Positions 34,895 to 43,892 are shown, counted from the first letter of the stretch. The stretch: 48,987 nucleotides of DNA from Bacteroidales bacterium (GCA_021738485.1 JAIPBX010000012.1:1-48987), one strand, 5' to 3'. The notes: generated by a model not told the origin, from the sequence alone. Numbers and translations are program-made.

Positions 34895-37246
34895 ATGAAA
34901 ATATATAACATTCTGTTTGCCTGGCTACTTATTGTATTTATGACAGGCAACCTTTATGCAGACAATGTCGAAGAAAGCAACAAAAACACTATAAGCGGAT
35001 CTATCACCAATGCCCGTAACGGAGAAGCCCTCATTGGAGCTACCGTATACGTACAAGAGCTTAAAACGGGTACCAGTGCCAATGAATACGGATATTACTC
35101 AATAAGTTTGCCTCCGGGCAATTATACATTGGTATACTCATACATTGGTTTTGAAAAAAAGACCCTGGAAATAGACCTGCAGGAAAATATAACCCAAAAC
35201 ATCGAGTTGCGGGAAAAACAGGAAACACTTGATGAAGTGGTGGTTAAAGGCGAAAGAAAAGATGCCAATATTAGCAAAAACGAAATGAGCGTCTCGAAAA
35301 TGGACGCTAAAACCATATCAAAAATCCCCGCCATGATGGGAGAAACCGATCTTGTAAAAGCCATACAGCTATTACCGGGCGTTCAGTTTGCCACTGAGGG
35401 ATCATCCGGATTCACGGTGCGGGGCGGCTCTCCCGATCAAAACCTTATCCTGCTGGATGAAGCCTCGGTTTATAATGCTTCCCACCTTATGGGATTCTTC
35501 TCGGTTTTCAACAACGATGCCATAAAAGATGTGAAGCTGTACAAAGGGAACATCCCGGCAAGTGCAGGAGGGCGTCTTTCTTCTTTGCTGGATATCAGGA
35601 TGAAAGAGGGCAACCAAAAAAGGCTGTCAGGACAAGGGGGAATAGGCACTATCTCCAGCCGCATGACATTAGAAGGTCCTTTAGCTAAAGATAAAGCTTC
35701 CTTCCTGGTGGCCGGTCGCCGATCTTATGCCGATTTGTTCCTGCCTTTGGCCAGTGATGACAATGTCAGCGACAACACCCTTTATTTCTACGATCTGAAC
35801 GCCAAGGTAAACTACAAAATCAATGAAAACAACCGCCTTTTCGTGTCGGGCTATTATGGCCGGGACACCTTTAAAAACCCGGATTTTCGCATCGGCTGGG
35901 GTAACAATACCTCCACCGTGCGATGGAATCATCTCTTCAGTAAAAAATTGTTCTCCAATTTCACTTTCGTGAAAAGCAATTACGACTACAATCTGGGTGT
36001 GCCCGAAGGAGAACCTAATTCCTTTATCTGGAAGGCCGATCTGAATGATTATACCATGAAGGGCGATTTCGGCTATTACCCAAGTCCGCAGAGTACTTTT
36101 AAATTCGGGATTCAATCGACGTATCACCGGTTTTTCCCGGGAACGGCCAAAGGCCTCGGTGAGCAAAGCCTCTTCAGCGAATATGAAGTACATCACAATA
36201 ATTCGCTGGAAAGCAGTCTCTACTTTGAACACGAATACGAGTTCAACCCGCTGCTTTCCTTACGCTACGGGGTGAGATATACACTATTTCAAAATGTGGG
36301 CAGTGGGGTGCTCTACCATTTCAATGACAGTTATGAAGTGACAGACAGCACAAAATATGATTCCGGCGAATTCTTTAACAACTACGATGGTTTTGAACCG
36401 CGGATCGGGCTGCGCTACCAGCTAAATGAGTTTTCTTCTATCAAGGCCAGTTATTCGCGGACCAAACAGTATATTCACCGGGCAACGAACAGTACTTCGG
36501 GAACGCCGCTGGATATATGGTTTCCATCAACGCCGAACATCGCACCGCAAAAATCCGACCAATGGGCTCTGGGCTACTTCCGCAACTTCAGGGAAAACAC
36601 CATCGAAACCTCCCTGGAAGTATTTTATAAAGACATGGATAACATAGTCGACTTCAAGGACCATGCGGAAATTCTTCTCAACAAGGAATATGAAGGAGAA
36701 ATTCGGTCGGGAGATGCAACGGCTTACGGGGCGGAACTAATGGCAAAGTTTGATATAACCCGCTTTAGCGGGAGGGTGAGCTATACGTACTCTCACTCGG
36801 AGCGTACCGTTAATACCGTTAATGACGGGAAAACCTACCTATCGCCCTATGACAGGCCTCATGACATTACCATAGTTCTAAATGCCGATATCTCGGAACG
36901 CCTGTCCGCCGGCTTGAACTGGGTTTATATGACCGGGCGGCCGGTAACTTTTCCCACAGGAAGGGTAGAGATTGGCGGGAAGTATGTGCCGGTATACTCC
37001 GAGAGGAATGCTTACAGGATGCCTGATTATCACCGTATGGACTTTGCTCTTACTTATAAGGGAAAAGAATCCGCAGACAAAAAATTTCACAGTGAATGGA
37101 ATTTGTCGTTATACAATGCCTATGGACGGAAAAATGCCTGGGTTATAAACTTCGTGCAGGATGAACAAAATCCTTCACAAACTTATGCGGAAAAGACCTA
37201 CCTCTTCGGGGTAGTGCCTTCAATAACCTATAATTTTTATTTTTAA
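34895..37246 (+). CDS. TonB-dependent outer-membrane receptor
   Basis: A 783-residue receptor. The signal peptide covers about 1-22, a carboxypeptidase-regulatory-like domain spans about 33-115 (GSITNARNGEALIGATVYV...), the plug about 140-240 (AIQLLPGVQ, RGGSPDQNLILLDEASVYN, LYKGNIPASAGGRLSSLLDI), and a beta-barrel follows to the terminal Phe (SITYNFYF). It takes up a ligand across the outer membrane with TonB energy. It is shorter than SusC proteins and is paired with DUF4249, not SusD, 12 bp downstream, so carbohydrate uptake is less likely than a metal chelate, peptide or other small ligand. Confidence 0.95.
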   Translation: MKIYNILFAWLLIVFMTGNLYADNVEESNKNTISGSITNARNGEALIGATVYVQELKTGTSANEYGYYSISLPPGNYTLVYSYIGFEKKTLEIDLQENITQNIELREKQETLDEVVVKGERKDANISKNEMSVSKMDAKTISKIPAMMGETDLVKAIQLLPGVQFATEGSSGFTVRGGSPDQNLILLDEASVYNASHLMGFFSVFNNDAIKDVKLYKGNIPASAGGRLSSLLDIRMKEGNQKRLSGQGGIGTISSRMTLEGPLAKDKASFLVAGRRSYADLFLPLASDDNVSDNTLYFYDLNAKVNYKINENNRLFVSGYYGRDTFKNPDFRIGWGNNTSTVRWNHLFSKKLFSNFTFVKSNYDYNLGVPEGEPNSFIWKADLNDYTMKGDFGYYPSPQSTFKFGIQSTYHRFFPGTAKGLGEQSLFSEYEVHHNNSLESSLYFEHEYEFNPLLSLRYGVRYTLFQNVGSGVLYHFNDSYEVTDSTKYDSGEFFNNYDGFEPRIGLRYQLNEFSSIKASYSRTKQYIHRATNSTSGTPLDIWFPSTPNIAPQKSDQWALGYFRNFRENTIETSLEVFYKDMDNIVDFKDHAEILLNKEYEGEIRSGDATAYGAELMAKFDITRFSGRVSYTYSHSERTVNTVNDGKTYLSPYDRPHDITIVLNADISERLSAGLNWVYMTGRPVTFPTGRVEIGGKYVPVYSERNAYRMPDYHRMDFALTYKGKESADKKFHSEWNLSLYNAYGRKNAWVINFVQDEQNPSQTYAEKTYLFGVVPSITYNFYF

Positions 37247-37258
37247 ACTATAAGAAAG

Positions 37259-38113
37259 ATGAAAAAATATTTGATAATCCCAATGCTATTCCTATTGGCA
37301 ATAGCAGGATGCACGGAAAAAATCGATGTGGAACTCGAGGAAAGCTATGAACGCTTGGTGGTGGAAGGTTACATCACTAATGAATCCGGTCCCCATCAGA
37401 TAGAATTAAGTAAAAGCACGGATTATTTTGACCCGGGAAAAGCAGCAAGGGTGGAAGGAGCCCTTGTAATTCTGGACGATGGGGTAAACCCACCGGATAC
37501 GTTAGCAGCACACCCGGAAAAACCAGGAATATATCAGACCGATTCCGGCTATCGCGGCGTGGCAGGGCGTCAATATCACCTGCGTATCGAACTTGCAAAA
37601 CCTATTCACGAAACATCTGTCTATGAAGCTACTTGTGAGATGCCTCCCCAAAGGTATCTTGATTCGATCTATGTCTATTACATAAAACGGTGGGATGCAT
37701 GGGAAGTGCGCTCCTTCGCGGAGGACCCTCCAACAAAAGATTTCTACATGTTTGACCTCTATAAAAATGATACGCTGGTGACGGATACGATAACGGAAGC
37801 TTTCGTCACGGAAGACCGGCTATTCAACGGTCAATCGACCAATGGAGCTGCCATAGGCTACTTTCAAGCCGAATTTCCTGATGAGGTAGTCAGATCCGGT
37901 GATACCATTACGGCTCGCATCGCAGGCATCACAAAAGAACACTTCAATTTTCTTATGGATGTAAGAGAAGAGTCGGGTTTCCAGAACCCCCTATTCAGCG
38001 GCCCTCCGGCCAATATCCGCGGAAATATCAGCAATGGCGGCATAGGATTCTTCGGAGCCTTTGCCGTGGATTATGCTTCCACGGTGTACCAGGGAGCGGG
38101 GATGGATGAATGA
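37259..38113 (+). CDS. DUF4249 lipoprotein, partner of the TonB receptor
   Basis: A 284-residue protein with a lipoprotein signal (hydrophobic residues 6-16, lipobox AIAGC with Cys18) and the DUF4249 opening YERLVVEGYITNESGPHQIELSKS. DUF4249 proteins sit on the cell surface next to TonB receptors in Bacteroidota, and their ligand is unknown. The GNISNGGIGFFGAF segment near the end is the usual family close. The final residues MDE and the stop are read from the first unit of a 16-bp tandem repeat, so the natural C-terminus has been shifted or extended by a few residues. Confidence 0.9.
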   Translation: MKKYLIIPMLFLLAIAGCTEKIDVELEESYERLVVEGYITNESGPHQIELSKSTDYFDPGKAARVEGALVILDDGVNPPDTLAAHPEKPGIYQTDSGYRGVAGRQYHLRIELAKPIHETSVYEATCEMPPQRYLDSIYVYYIKRWDAWEVRSFAEDPPTKDFYMFDLYKNDTLVTDTITEAFVTEDRLFNGQSTNGAAIGYFQAEFPDEVVRSGDTITARIAGITKEHFNFLMDVREESGFQNPLFSGPPANIRGNISNGGIGFFGAFAVDYASTVYQGAGMDE

Positions 38114-38195
38114 TTGGATGGATGAATGGTTGGATGGATGAATGATTGGATGGATGAATGATTGGATGGTTGAATGGTTGAATGATTGAATGATA
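38101..38195 (+). repeat. 16-bp tandem repeat array (GATGGATGAATGATTG)
   Basis: Four near-identical units start at 38101, 38117, 38133 and 38149; the second has one change (A to G). The array then decays into 8-bp AATGRTTG units to about 38195. The first unit supplies the stop codon of the DUF4249 gene. Similar arrays lie at 40168-40263 and 43455-43502. Confidence 0.85.
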
Positions 38196-38808
38196 AATTT
38201 TTAGATAAAATAAAAGTATTGAGATGTAAAAATAATTACTTATCAAATGATTAAAATAAGTAAAAATGCAGCCTTCTATCCTTCTTCGCCGCATCTAAAG
38301 ACGCCCCTAACACCCAGAACCTTCCATGCGGCGAAAATTCGGATGGGAAGATTACCCGATGCTCGAAGGGTTTTCCCATCTGCTGCGGTATTCACCAAAA
38401 GCCCGCTAAAGCGGGCTAAGAGAAGGTTGTTGGGAAATCTTTGCCACCCGGATAAATCCGCCCGCCCGAACGTGCCGACATTCGTCACGGGCGGGGGTGC
38501 TACCCTCATTTGAAAAAGATTAAAATGAGTAACTATCTTTACACCTCATTAAAAGATGGGTGACATATAATACCAGTATTAGGAATATAAGTCCCCGGTA
38601 ATATTCAAACTTCAGAGTATTCGTTAGAGTATGCCTGAAAACCTAGAAATTGAAAGCCAACAGAAACGAATATTCCATAAATTATAACCCGTTTATCACA
38701 GAACAATAGTTATTCTATTGCCTTATCGTAATTTTGCAGCGGTTTTAAACCATAGCCGGATAGCAATTTTTGTATAGCTACTGGAGAGCAATAAACGAAA
38801 ATAGTGGA
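38114..38808. other. Gene-free gap with repeats and hairpins
   Basis: This 695-bp gap holds the end of the tandem array and a cluster of hairpins (38285-38495). The stretch 38516-38808 is AT-rich with no recognisable gene; an 88-residue frame across the hairpins is unlikely to be coding. Confidence 0.65.
38285..38495. repeat. Cluster of four hairpins, REP-like
   Basis: Perfect inverted repeats follow one another: TTCGCCGCAT (38285-38294) with ATGCGGCGAA (38326-38335); GATGGGAA (38342-38349) with TTCCCATC (38373-38380); GCCCGCT-aa-AGCGGGC (38401-38416); and CCCGCCCG (38461-38468) with CGGGCGGG (38488-38495). The region is clearly more GC-rich than its flanks. It may be a non-autonomous mobile repeat or a structured RNA; no transposase is adjacent. 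Confidence 0.6.
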
Positions 38809-40131
38809 ATGTTAATAAACCCTGCTAAATCGAAAATATTTTACGGCTGGTACATGATTGGCCTGGGCACGCTAGGGGTGCTGATGAGTGTGCCGGGACA
38901 GACTATCGGAATATCGGCATTTACGGATTATTTGCTTAAAGCCCTGGAGCTTACACGGGGGCAGCTAAGCACCGCCTACATGTTCGGAACAATCAGCAGT
39001 TCGTTTATGCTGACTTTTGCCGGACGGATGTATGACCGCCATGGGGCCAGGCTTGTGGCCGCTGCAGCAGCCATGGGAATGGGGGGTATTTTGATCTATC
39101 TTAGTTTTAGTGATGTCATCAGCTCTGCGATTATTACTCTCATCCCGGCGATCCCGAACTGGCTGATTAATTTTATCGTCATTTTTCTTGGCTTTTTTCT
39201 TTTGCGTTTTTTCGGTCAGGGAGCGCTCACGCTCTCCTCCCGGAACATGATTATGGAGTGGTTTGAACATCGTCGCGGCCTGGCCAACGCTTTGTCGGGC
39301 CCTTTCATTGCGGTGGGATTCTCCTCCGCCCCGCTGCTTTTTGATTTTCTCATCAACAACCATGGCTGGCGGGAAGCATGGCAGCTTTTGGCGATAATTT
39401 TTGGATTTGCTTTTACTGTGGTAATCCTGGTTTTTTACCGCGATAAGCCCGAAAAATTCGGCCTGAAGCCCGATGGCAAACAATCCGAGGCCGCAAGAAA
39501 CAGGCGCATTAAACGCAACAAAGTATGGTATGAGTTCAACCTGAAAGAAGCACGTCACAAATTTGCATTCTGGGTTTTTGTTATTAGCCTCTCAATGTTT
39601 GCCCTGTATATAACCGGCTTTACTTTCCATGTGGTGGATGTTTTTGAGCAGGTGGGGATTAGCCGCCAGAAAGCCCTGGCAATTTTTCTGCCGGCCTCTG
39701 TCATAGCATTCTCTCTTAATGCCACCGGAAGCTGGCTGAGCGATTATATCAAACTCAAGCACCTGTATAAAACCATTGCATTTGGTGGCGTTTTATCAAC
39801 GGCAGGGTTAATTATGCTGGAGCATAGCTGGGCTTATTACGTGATCATCATCGGAAACGGGATCCTTCACGGGATGTTTGGCATCCTCTCTGCCATCACC
39901 TGGCCGAAATATTTCGGCAGGAAGCACCTGGGGGCGATAAGCGGGTTCAACCAATCCTTCAACGTGTTCTTTAGCGCCATAGGTCCCTGGATATTTAGTC
40001 AATCGCTTACCTTCACCGATTCATACAAAACCGCCGGATACATCATTATGGCTGTTTGGGCCGTATTGTTCATTGGTTCCTTTTTTGCTGATAATCCACA
40101 ATTGAAGATGCGCAGGGATGAGGAGGTATAA
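38809..40131 (+). CDS. MFS transporter (oxalate/formate-antiporter-like)
   Basis: A 12-segment MFS carrier of 440 residues from the ATG at 38809; an in-frame TTG at 38770 would add 13 polar residues and is less likely. The MFS loop motif GRMYDRHGARLV near residues 67-78 and the FFGQGALTLSSRNMIMEWFEHRRGLANAL segment near 139-167 are typical of the oxalate/formate and monocarboxylate-type branch. It probably moves a small organic anion; the substrate is not visible. It stands alone between two repeat-rich gaps. Confidence 0.88.
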   Translation: MLINPAKSKIFYGWYMIGLGTLGVLMSVPGQTIGISAFTDYLLKALELTRGQLSTAYMFGTISSSFMLTFAGRMYDRHGARLVAAAAAMGMGGILIYLSFSDVISSAIITLIPAIPNWLINFIVIFLGFFLLRFFGQGALTLSSRNMIMEWFEHRRGLANALSGPFIAVGFSSAPLLFDFLINNHGWREAWQLLAIIFGFAFTVVILVFYRDKPEKFGLKPDGKQSEAARNRRIKRNKVWYEFNLKEARHKFAFWVFVISLSMFALYITGFTFHVVDVFEQVGISRQKALAIFLPASVIAFSLNATGSWLSDYIKLKHLYKTIAFGGVLSTAGLIMLEHSWAYYVIIIGNGILHGMFGILSAITWPKYFGRKHLGAISGFNQSFNVFFSAIGPWIFSQSLTFTDSYKTAGYIIMAVWAVLFIGSFFADNPQLKMRRDEEV

Positions 40132-40167
40132 GTTTCCGGCTTTTTGGTAGGGCATTGAGGGATGGGT

Positions 40168-40263
40168 AAGATGGGATGGATGTATAGATGAATGGTTGTA
40201 TGATTGAATGGATGGATGGTTGTATGATTGAATGAATGGATGGATGATTGAATGGATGGATGA
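40168..40263 (+). repeat. GATGGATG-type tandem repeat array
   Basis: Imperfect repeats built from GATGGATG, AATGGTTG and TATGATTG units, with a longer period of about 24 bp (AATGGATGGATGGTTGTATGATTG-like). It is the same type as the 38101 array and lies just beyond the MFS gene stop. Confidence 0.8.
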
Positions 40264-40266
40264 TGG

Positions 40267-40396
40267 CTCGCGTTCGCTTGTGGCGAGTGCGGAATTTCTT
40301 TGCGTTTTTAACGCACAAACAAGGGCTTGAGATATTTCAAGGGTCATGGAAAGTCGTTGCAAACGACAAGAAAAATAGGCCCTCGTCGCAGACGAG
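40267..40396. repeat. Five-hairpin element, REP/IS200-like remnant
   Basis: Five short hairpins follow in line: CTCGC/GCGAG (40267-40287); TGCGTT-ttt-AACGCA (40301-40315); CTTGA/TCAAG (40326-40341); GTCGTT-gca-AACGAC (40353-40367); CTCGTC-gca-GACGAG (40382-40396). The last two share the design of 6-bp stem and 3-nt loop with GGCGTC-aca-GACGCC at 196-210. Such hairpins are what REP-associated tyrosine transposases recognise; none is coded here. Confidence 0.6.
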
Positions 40397-40542
40397 CGCC
40401 AGCCAGGGTTTTATGTAAGTCGGATTTTCTCTTAATCTATTTCCTTTTAAACCGAAATTTCAAAGTATAATTTAAAAATTAGGCCTAAAAAAACCGCAGC
40501 CACATTTATGACTACGGTTCGCTCTCTCTGCTCCTCCCCGAT

Positions 40543-40884
40543 TTACAATACTTTTGTCGATTCGGTGGGTTTGGGCACTTTAACCACCAGGATTCTCAAA
40601 ATATCATCACTTTCATTGTACCAGCAATGGGGAATTTTTTTCGGTGAATCGATGAGGGTGTCTTTATCCACTTCTTGTTTTTCATCGCCAATTTCTACCA
40701 CTCCTTTTCCTTCGAGAACATAAAAAAATACATCCACCGGTGTGATATGTTTTTTCAGTTGCTCACCCGGTTGCAGCAGCAGGTGACTGGCCATGGCATT
40801 TTCACTGTCATAAAGCGCGCGGGCATCTACCCCATGCGGATTTTTTCGCTTTTCAGCTTCTGTGTATTTTATCGTTTTTATCAT
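40543..40884 (-). CDS. Small cupin-domain protein
   Basis: The frame extends up to 40968, but the ATG at 40882-40884 (MIKTIKYTEAEKRKNPHGV) gives a normal 114-residue cupin; the upstream part is AT-rich and not protein-like. Cupin strands are seen at LLLQPGEQLKKHITPVDVFFYVLEGKGVVEIGDE (about 38-71) and IPHCWYN (about 85-91). H50 in KKHITPVD and H87 in IPHCWYN are candidate metal ligands, so the metal set appears reduced. Function unknown. It is not related in sequence to the DMSP-lyase-like cupin at 3157-3786. Confidence 0.82.
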   Translation of the reverse strand: MIKTIKYTEAEKRKNPHGVDARALYDSENAMASHLLLQPGEQLKKHITPVDVFFYVLEGKGVVEIGDEKQEVDKDTLIDSPKKIPHCWYNESDDILRILVVKVPKPTESTKVL

Positions 40885-41192
40885 AACCTGTTTTCTACTT
40901 TTGGAAATTTTTCCTAATTGTATTTTTATAATAACTGTTTTATTCGATTCGATAATGTAAAATCCCAAATTTCAAATAACAAATCCCAAAAAAGTACTAA
41001 AAATCAAAAATCAAACAAAGAGTAAAGAAGAAGATTGATAGTTGGAGAGTGAATATTGAAATTTGTTTGTCAATTGTGTTTTGTATTTTGAAATTTTGAG
41101 AGACCGGGAGCACTTCATCCTATCTTCTCCGGACAATATGTCCATCTCCTCCTCGTTCAGTTCTGTCCGTGCTCCCGGTAAGTAAGCTATAT
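40885..41192. other. Intergenic gap with AT-rich repeat and an RNA-like hairpin
   Basis: No gene is seen. At about 40960-41097 is a CCCAAAT/ATTTGGG-type imperfect palindrome related in style to the repeats at 31-132 and 273-371. At 41103-41179 is a separate long hairpin described on its own. Confidence 0.65.
41103..41179 (-). other. Long hairpin downstream of hcp, candidate structured RNA or terminator
   Basis: ACCGGGAGCAC (41103-41113) and GTGCTCCCGGT (41169-41179) are perfect 11-bp arms enclosing 55 nt. Inside is a second perfect hairpin, GGACA-ata-TGTCC (41131-41143). It lies 13 bp beyond the hcp stop. There is no good T-run on the minus strand, so it is not a typical terminator. Confidence 0.5.
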
Positions 41193-42854
41193 CTATTTAG
41201 CCATGAACATTTCCACGTCTTCTTTAGGCTCACCGATGCCGGAGATACCGAATTTATCCACCAGTACGTTGGCTACGTTTGGTGAAAGGAAAGCCGGCAA
41301 GGTGGGTCCCAGGTGAATATCCTTCACGCCAAGTGACAGCAGGGCCAGTAATACGATAACCGCCTTCTGCTCGTACCAGGCGATGTTGTATTCAATCGGT
41401 AAATCGTTGATATCATTGAGTTCGAAAACTTCCTTGAGCTTCATAGCGATAACGGCTAAGGAATACGAGTCGTTGCACTGTCCGGCATCCAATACTCGCG
41501 GAATGCCACCGATGTCACCTAAGCCCAGCTTGTTGTAACGGTATTTGGCACAGCCGGCGGTCAATATCACCGTATCATCAGGAAGTTCCTGAGCAAAATC
41601 GGTGTAATACTGCCTTGATTTCATGCGGCCGTCACAGCCAGCCATGACAAAGAACTTGCGGATAGCGCCGCTTTTCACAGCATCCACCACCTTGTCAGCC
41701 AGTTGCATGACCTGGTTATGAGCAAAACCACCGACGATTTCTCCGGTTTCTATCTCCTTCGGGGGATCACATTTTTTGGCATGCTCGATAATCTGCGAGA
41801 AATCTTTCATGCCATCATTTTCCCTTGCCGGAATATGTGTTGCTCCATCCAACCCGGAAGCTCCGGTTGTATATATCCTATCTTTGTAGCCGGCGTTTTT
41901 CCTTGGCGGAACGATGCAATTGGTTGTGAAAAGGATAGGTCCGTTAAATGATTCGAACTCTTCTTTTTGTTTCCACCACGAGTTACCGTAATTTCCTACA
42001 AAATGATCATACTTTTTGAAAGCGGGGTAATAATTGGCCGGGAGCATCTCGCTATGGGTGTATACATCCACGCCACTTCCTTCCGTTTGCTGAAGCAAAT
42101 CCTCCATGTCTCTGAGATCATGGCCGCTGATCAGTATCGCCGGGTTATTGCGTACCCCAAGATTCACCGACGTCATTTCAGGATTCCCATAGCGGCTTGT
42201 ATTGGCCTGGTCAAGCAATGCCATTACCTCCACACCATATTTACCTGTTTCCAATGTGAGGGATACCAAATCATCCACTGATAGTGAATCATCCAAAGTG
42301 CCGGCCAAAGCCCGCTCCATGAAAGCATAGATTTCATCTTTTTTATGACCGAGATTATAGGCATGTTCTGCATAAGCTGCTATTCCTTTTACGCCGTATG
42401 TAACGAGTTCACGAAGCGATCGTACATCTTCATTTTCAGTTTGGAGGACCCCTACATTTTCGGCCTTCATATCAAGCGCTCCATCGGTTTCACCGGTCCA
42501 CGTGCACGCATCTTTCAACTCTTCATCATTAAAAGATATTCCATTCTTCTCCAGCTGCTTTCTTAACCGGTCTCTCACCTCAAAACCGCGATAAACTCTT
42601 TGACGAATGGCTTCTTTATCGAAGTTGGCATTGGTGATAGTGGAGAAAAGCCCGTCCATAACAAAATGGTTCACTTCATCATCCACTGTCATATTGTTTT
42701 TTCGTATTTCATAAGCGAAAAAAGTGGTGCCTTTGATAACATGCATCAAAAGGTCCATCATGTTAGCGGTGTCATCCGTTTTTCCACAAACACCTTTGCT
42801 TGTGCATCCTGCATTTTTTAATGCCTCCTGGCATTGGAAACAAAACATACTCAT
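41193..42854 (-). CDS. hcp: Hybrid cluster protein (hydroxylamine/NO reductase)
   Basis: A 553-residue Hcp. The N-terminal cysteines C5-x2-C8-x8-C17-x5-C23 have the spacing of class I proteins that hold a [4Fe-4S] cluster, as in strict anaerobes, unlike the wider spacing of the E. coli [2Fe-2S] form. Hybrid-cluster ligands are seen in the C-terminal half, for example [18 protein letters not shown] and the EIGNYG/NWHH-like blocks. It reduces NO or hydroxylamine and protects against nitrosative stress. Its ATG overlaps the stop of the Rrf2 regulator gene by 4 bp, so the two are co-translated. Confidence 0.96.
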   Translation of the reverse strand: MSMFCFQCQEALKNAGCTSKGVCGKTDDTANMMDLLMHVIKGTTFFAYEIRKNNMTVDDEVNHFVMDGLFSTITNANFDKEAIRQRVYRGFEVRDRLRKQLEKNGISFNDEELKDACTWTGETDGALDMKAENVGVLQTENEDVRSLRELVTYGVKGIAAYAEHAYNLGHKKDEIYAFMERALAGTLDDSLSVDDLVSLTLETGKYGVEVMALLDQANTSRYGNPEMTSVNLGVRNNPAILISGHDLRDMEDLLQQTEGSGVDVYTHSEMLPANYYPAFKKYDHFVGNYGNSWWKQKEEFESFNGPILFTTNCIVPPRKNAGYKDRIYTTGASGLDGATHIPARENDGMKDFSQIIEHAKKCDPPKEIETGEIVGGFAHNQVMQLADKVVDAVKSGAIRKFFVMAGCDGRMKSRQYYTDFAQELPDDTVILTAGCAKYRYNKLGLGDIGGIPRVLDAGQCNDSYSLAVIAMKLKEVFELNDINDLPIEYNIAWYEQKAVIVLLALLSLGVKDIHLGPTLPAFLSPNVANVLVDKFGISGIGEPKEDVEMFMAK

Positions 42855-43279
42855 AAATCTTCTCTTTTTAATGTAATTTTAGTTTTTAAATCTTGTATTG
42901 TTGTATTTTCGAGATAATCCTTAACCTCATCTTTTACGCGTTCACCTAAATCGCCGTAGATGCATGGCTCAAAAATGCAATCCTCTGAGCACATATCACA
43001 CATGCGGCCGCTTATCGCACCTTCGATAAACTGATAAATCTCCAGTAAGTTTATATCCTCCGGAGCTTTACCCAGAATGAATCCACCTCCCGGCCCGCGA
43101 GTACTTCTTAAATAGCCACCTTTTACCAGCATCTGCAAAACTTTGGCCGAATGGTTTTTAGAGAAATTAAAACCTTCCACGATCTCAGTCACATTCATTT
43201 TTTTATCAGTGCTGGCAATAATAACCACACTGTGTATGGCAATAGATGCGGCTTCTGATATGTTAACAATTCGACTCAC
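42851..43279 (-). CDS. Rrf2-family regulator, probable iron-sulfur NO/redox sensor
   Basis: A 142-residue winged-helix protein. The DNA-binding part spans about 1-70 ([28 protein letters not shown]). Four cysteines follow: C94, C97, C101 and C106. Rrf2 proteins such as NsrR and IscR bind an iron-sulfur cluster with such residues, so sensing of NO or redox state is likely. It is the first gene of an operon with hcp, the classical NsrR target, and an inverted repeat overlaps its promoter, which fits autorepression. Confidence 0.92.
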   Translation of the reverse strand: MSRIVNISEAASIAIHSVVIIASTDKKMNVTEIVEGFNFSKNHSAKVLQMLVKGGYLRSTRGPGGGFILGKAPEDINLLEIYQFIEGAISGRMCDMCSEDCIFEPCIYGDLGERVKDEVKDYLENTTIQDLKTKITLKREDL

Positions 43280-43308
43280 GGTTCACGTAATTAAGATGTT
43301 TATTACTG

Positions 43309-43342
43309 CAAATATAAAACATAAAAAGGTAAAACAATACCT
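43309..43342 (-). promoter_or_regulatory. Promoter and probable operator of the Rrf2-hcp operon
   Basis: On the minus strand, TATATTTG (43309-43316) is a -7 element and a TTG (43335-43337) lies about 18 bp upstream as -33. An inverted repeat AGGTA-N6-TACCT at 43327-43342 covers this TTG. Binding there would block the promoter. Confidence 0.6.
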
Positions 43343-43892
43343 AAATGTGGAAAATAATACAAAGACGCTGAAAAACAGCGCAATGATTGATATATTTATT
43401 TTTGTTCTAAATAAAATAGGCTTAGAGATTTCGGTGACGTTGATTAGTGGCGGATTGGATGGATGGATGAATGAATGGATGGATGAATGATTGAATGGAT
43501 GACTTGTAATTAGTTGATTCGTAATTTGTTAATTGGTAATTGGTAATTTGTTGAATCTCCTTCAATCTTCTTCAATCTTCCTTTTCAATCTCCATCAATC
43601 TTCCTTTTCAATCTCCTTCAATCTTCTTCAATCTCCTTCAATCTTCTTCAATCTCCTTCAATCTTCCTTTTCAATCTCCTTCAATCTCCTTCAATCTTCT
43701 TCAATCTTCCTTTTCAATCTCCTTCAATCTCCTTCAATATCCTTCAATCTTCCTTTTCAATCTTACATCAATCTCCTTCAATATCCTTCAATCTCCTTCG
43801 ATTAAAGATTGCGGAGGATTTCTGAGTAGAAGATGCAGATTTGTTACAGGACAATTTATTCCCTACCTTGCTTGCCGCAAATAGAAAATCGT
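43343..43892. repeat. Gene-free gap made largely of tandem repeats
   Basis: 43455-43502 is a short GATGGATGAATG-type array. 43508-43552 is low-complexity TTAATTGGTAATTTG-like sequence. 43553-43803 is about 250 bp built from the 10-mer CAATCTYCTT with occasional longer CAATCTTCCTTTT units. No spacers of constant length or unique sequence occur, so it is not a CRISPR array. A 90-residue frame runs through it but is only translated repeat. Confidence 0.8.

Larger units (their letters stand above)
40132..40542. other. Gene-free gap with tandem repeats and a hairpin cluster
   Basis: No gene is seen in this 411-bp gap. It contains a GATGGATG-type tandem array (40168-40263) followed directly by a set of five short hairpins (40267-40396). 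Confidence 0.7.

Noticed and set aside
34895-38113. SusC/SusD-type polysaccharide utilisation locus
   Set aside because: The receptor is shorter than SusC and its partner is DUF4249, not SusD; no glycoside hydrolases are present.
38247-38513. 88-residue frames on both strands across the hairpin cluster
   Set aside because: Both are products of the inverted repeats and the GC-rich core; no start context or conserved motif.
41046-41150. Small minus-strand frame after hcp starting MDILSGEDRMK, with a GAGGAGGAG sequence before it
   Set aside because: The purine-rich stretch is part of the hairpin, and most of the frame is AT-rich repeat. Without conservation it cannot be supported.
43533-43805. 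Regular repeats resembling a CRISPR array, with a 90-residue frame on the plus strand
   Set aside because: The unit is a 10-bp CT-rich repeat with no unique spacers, and the frame only translates the repeat. No cas genes are near.
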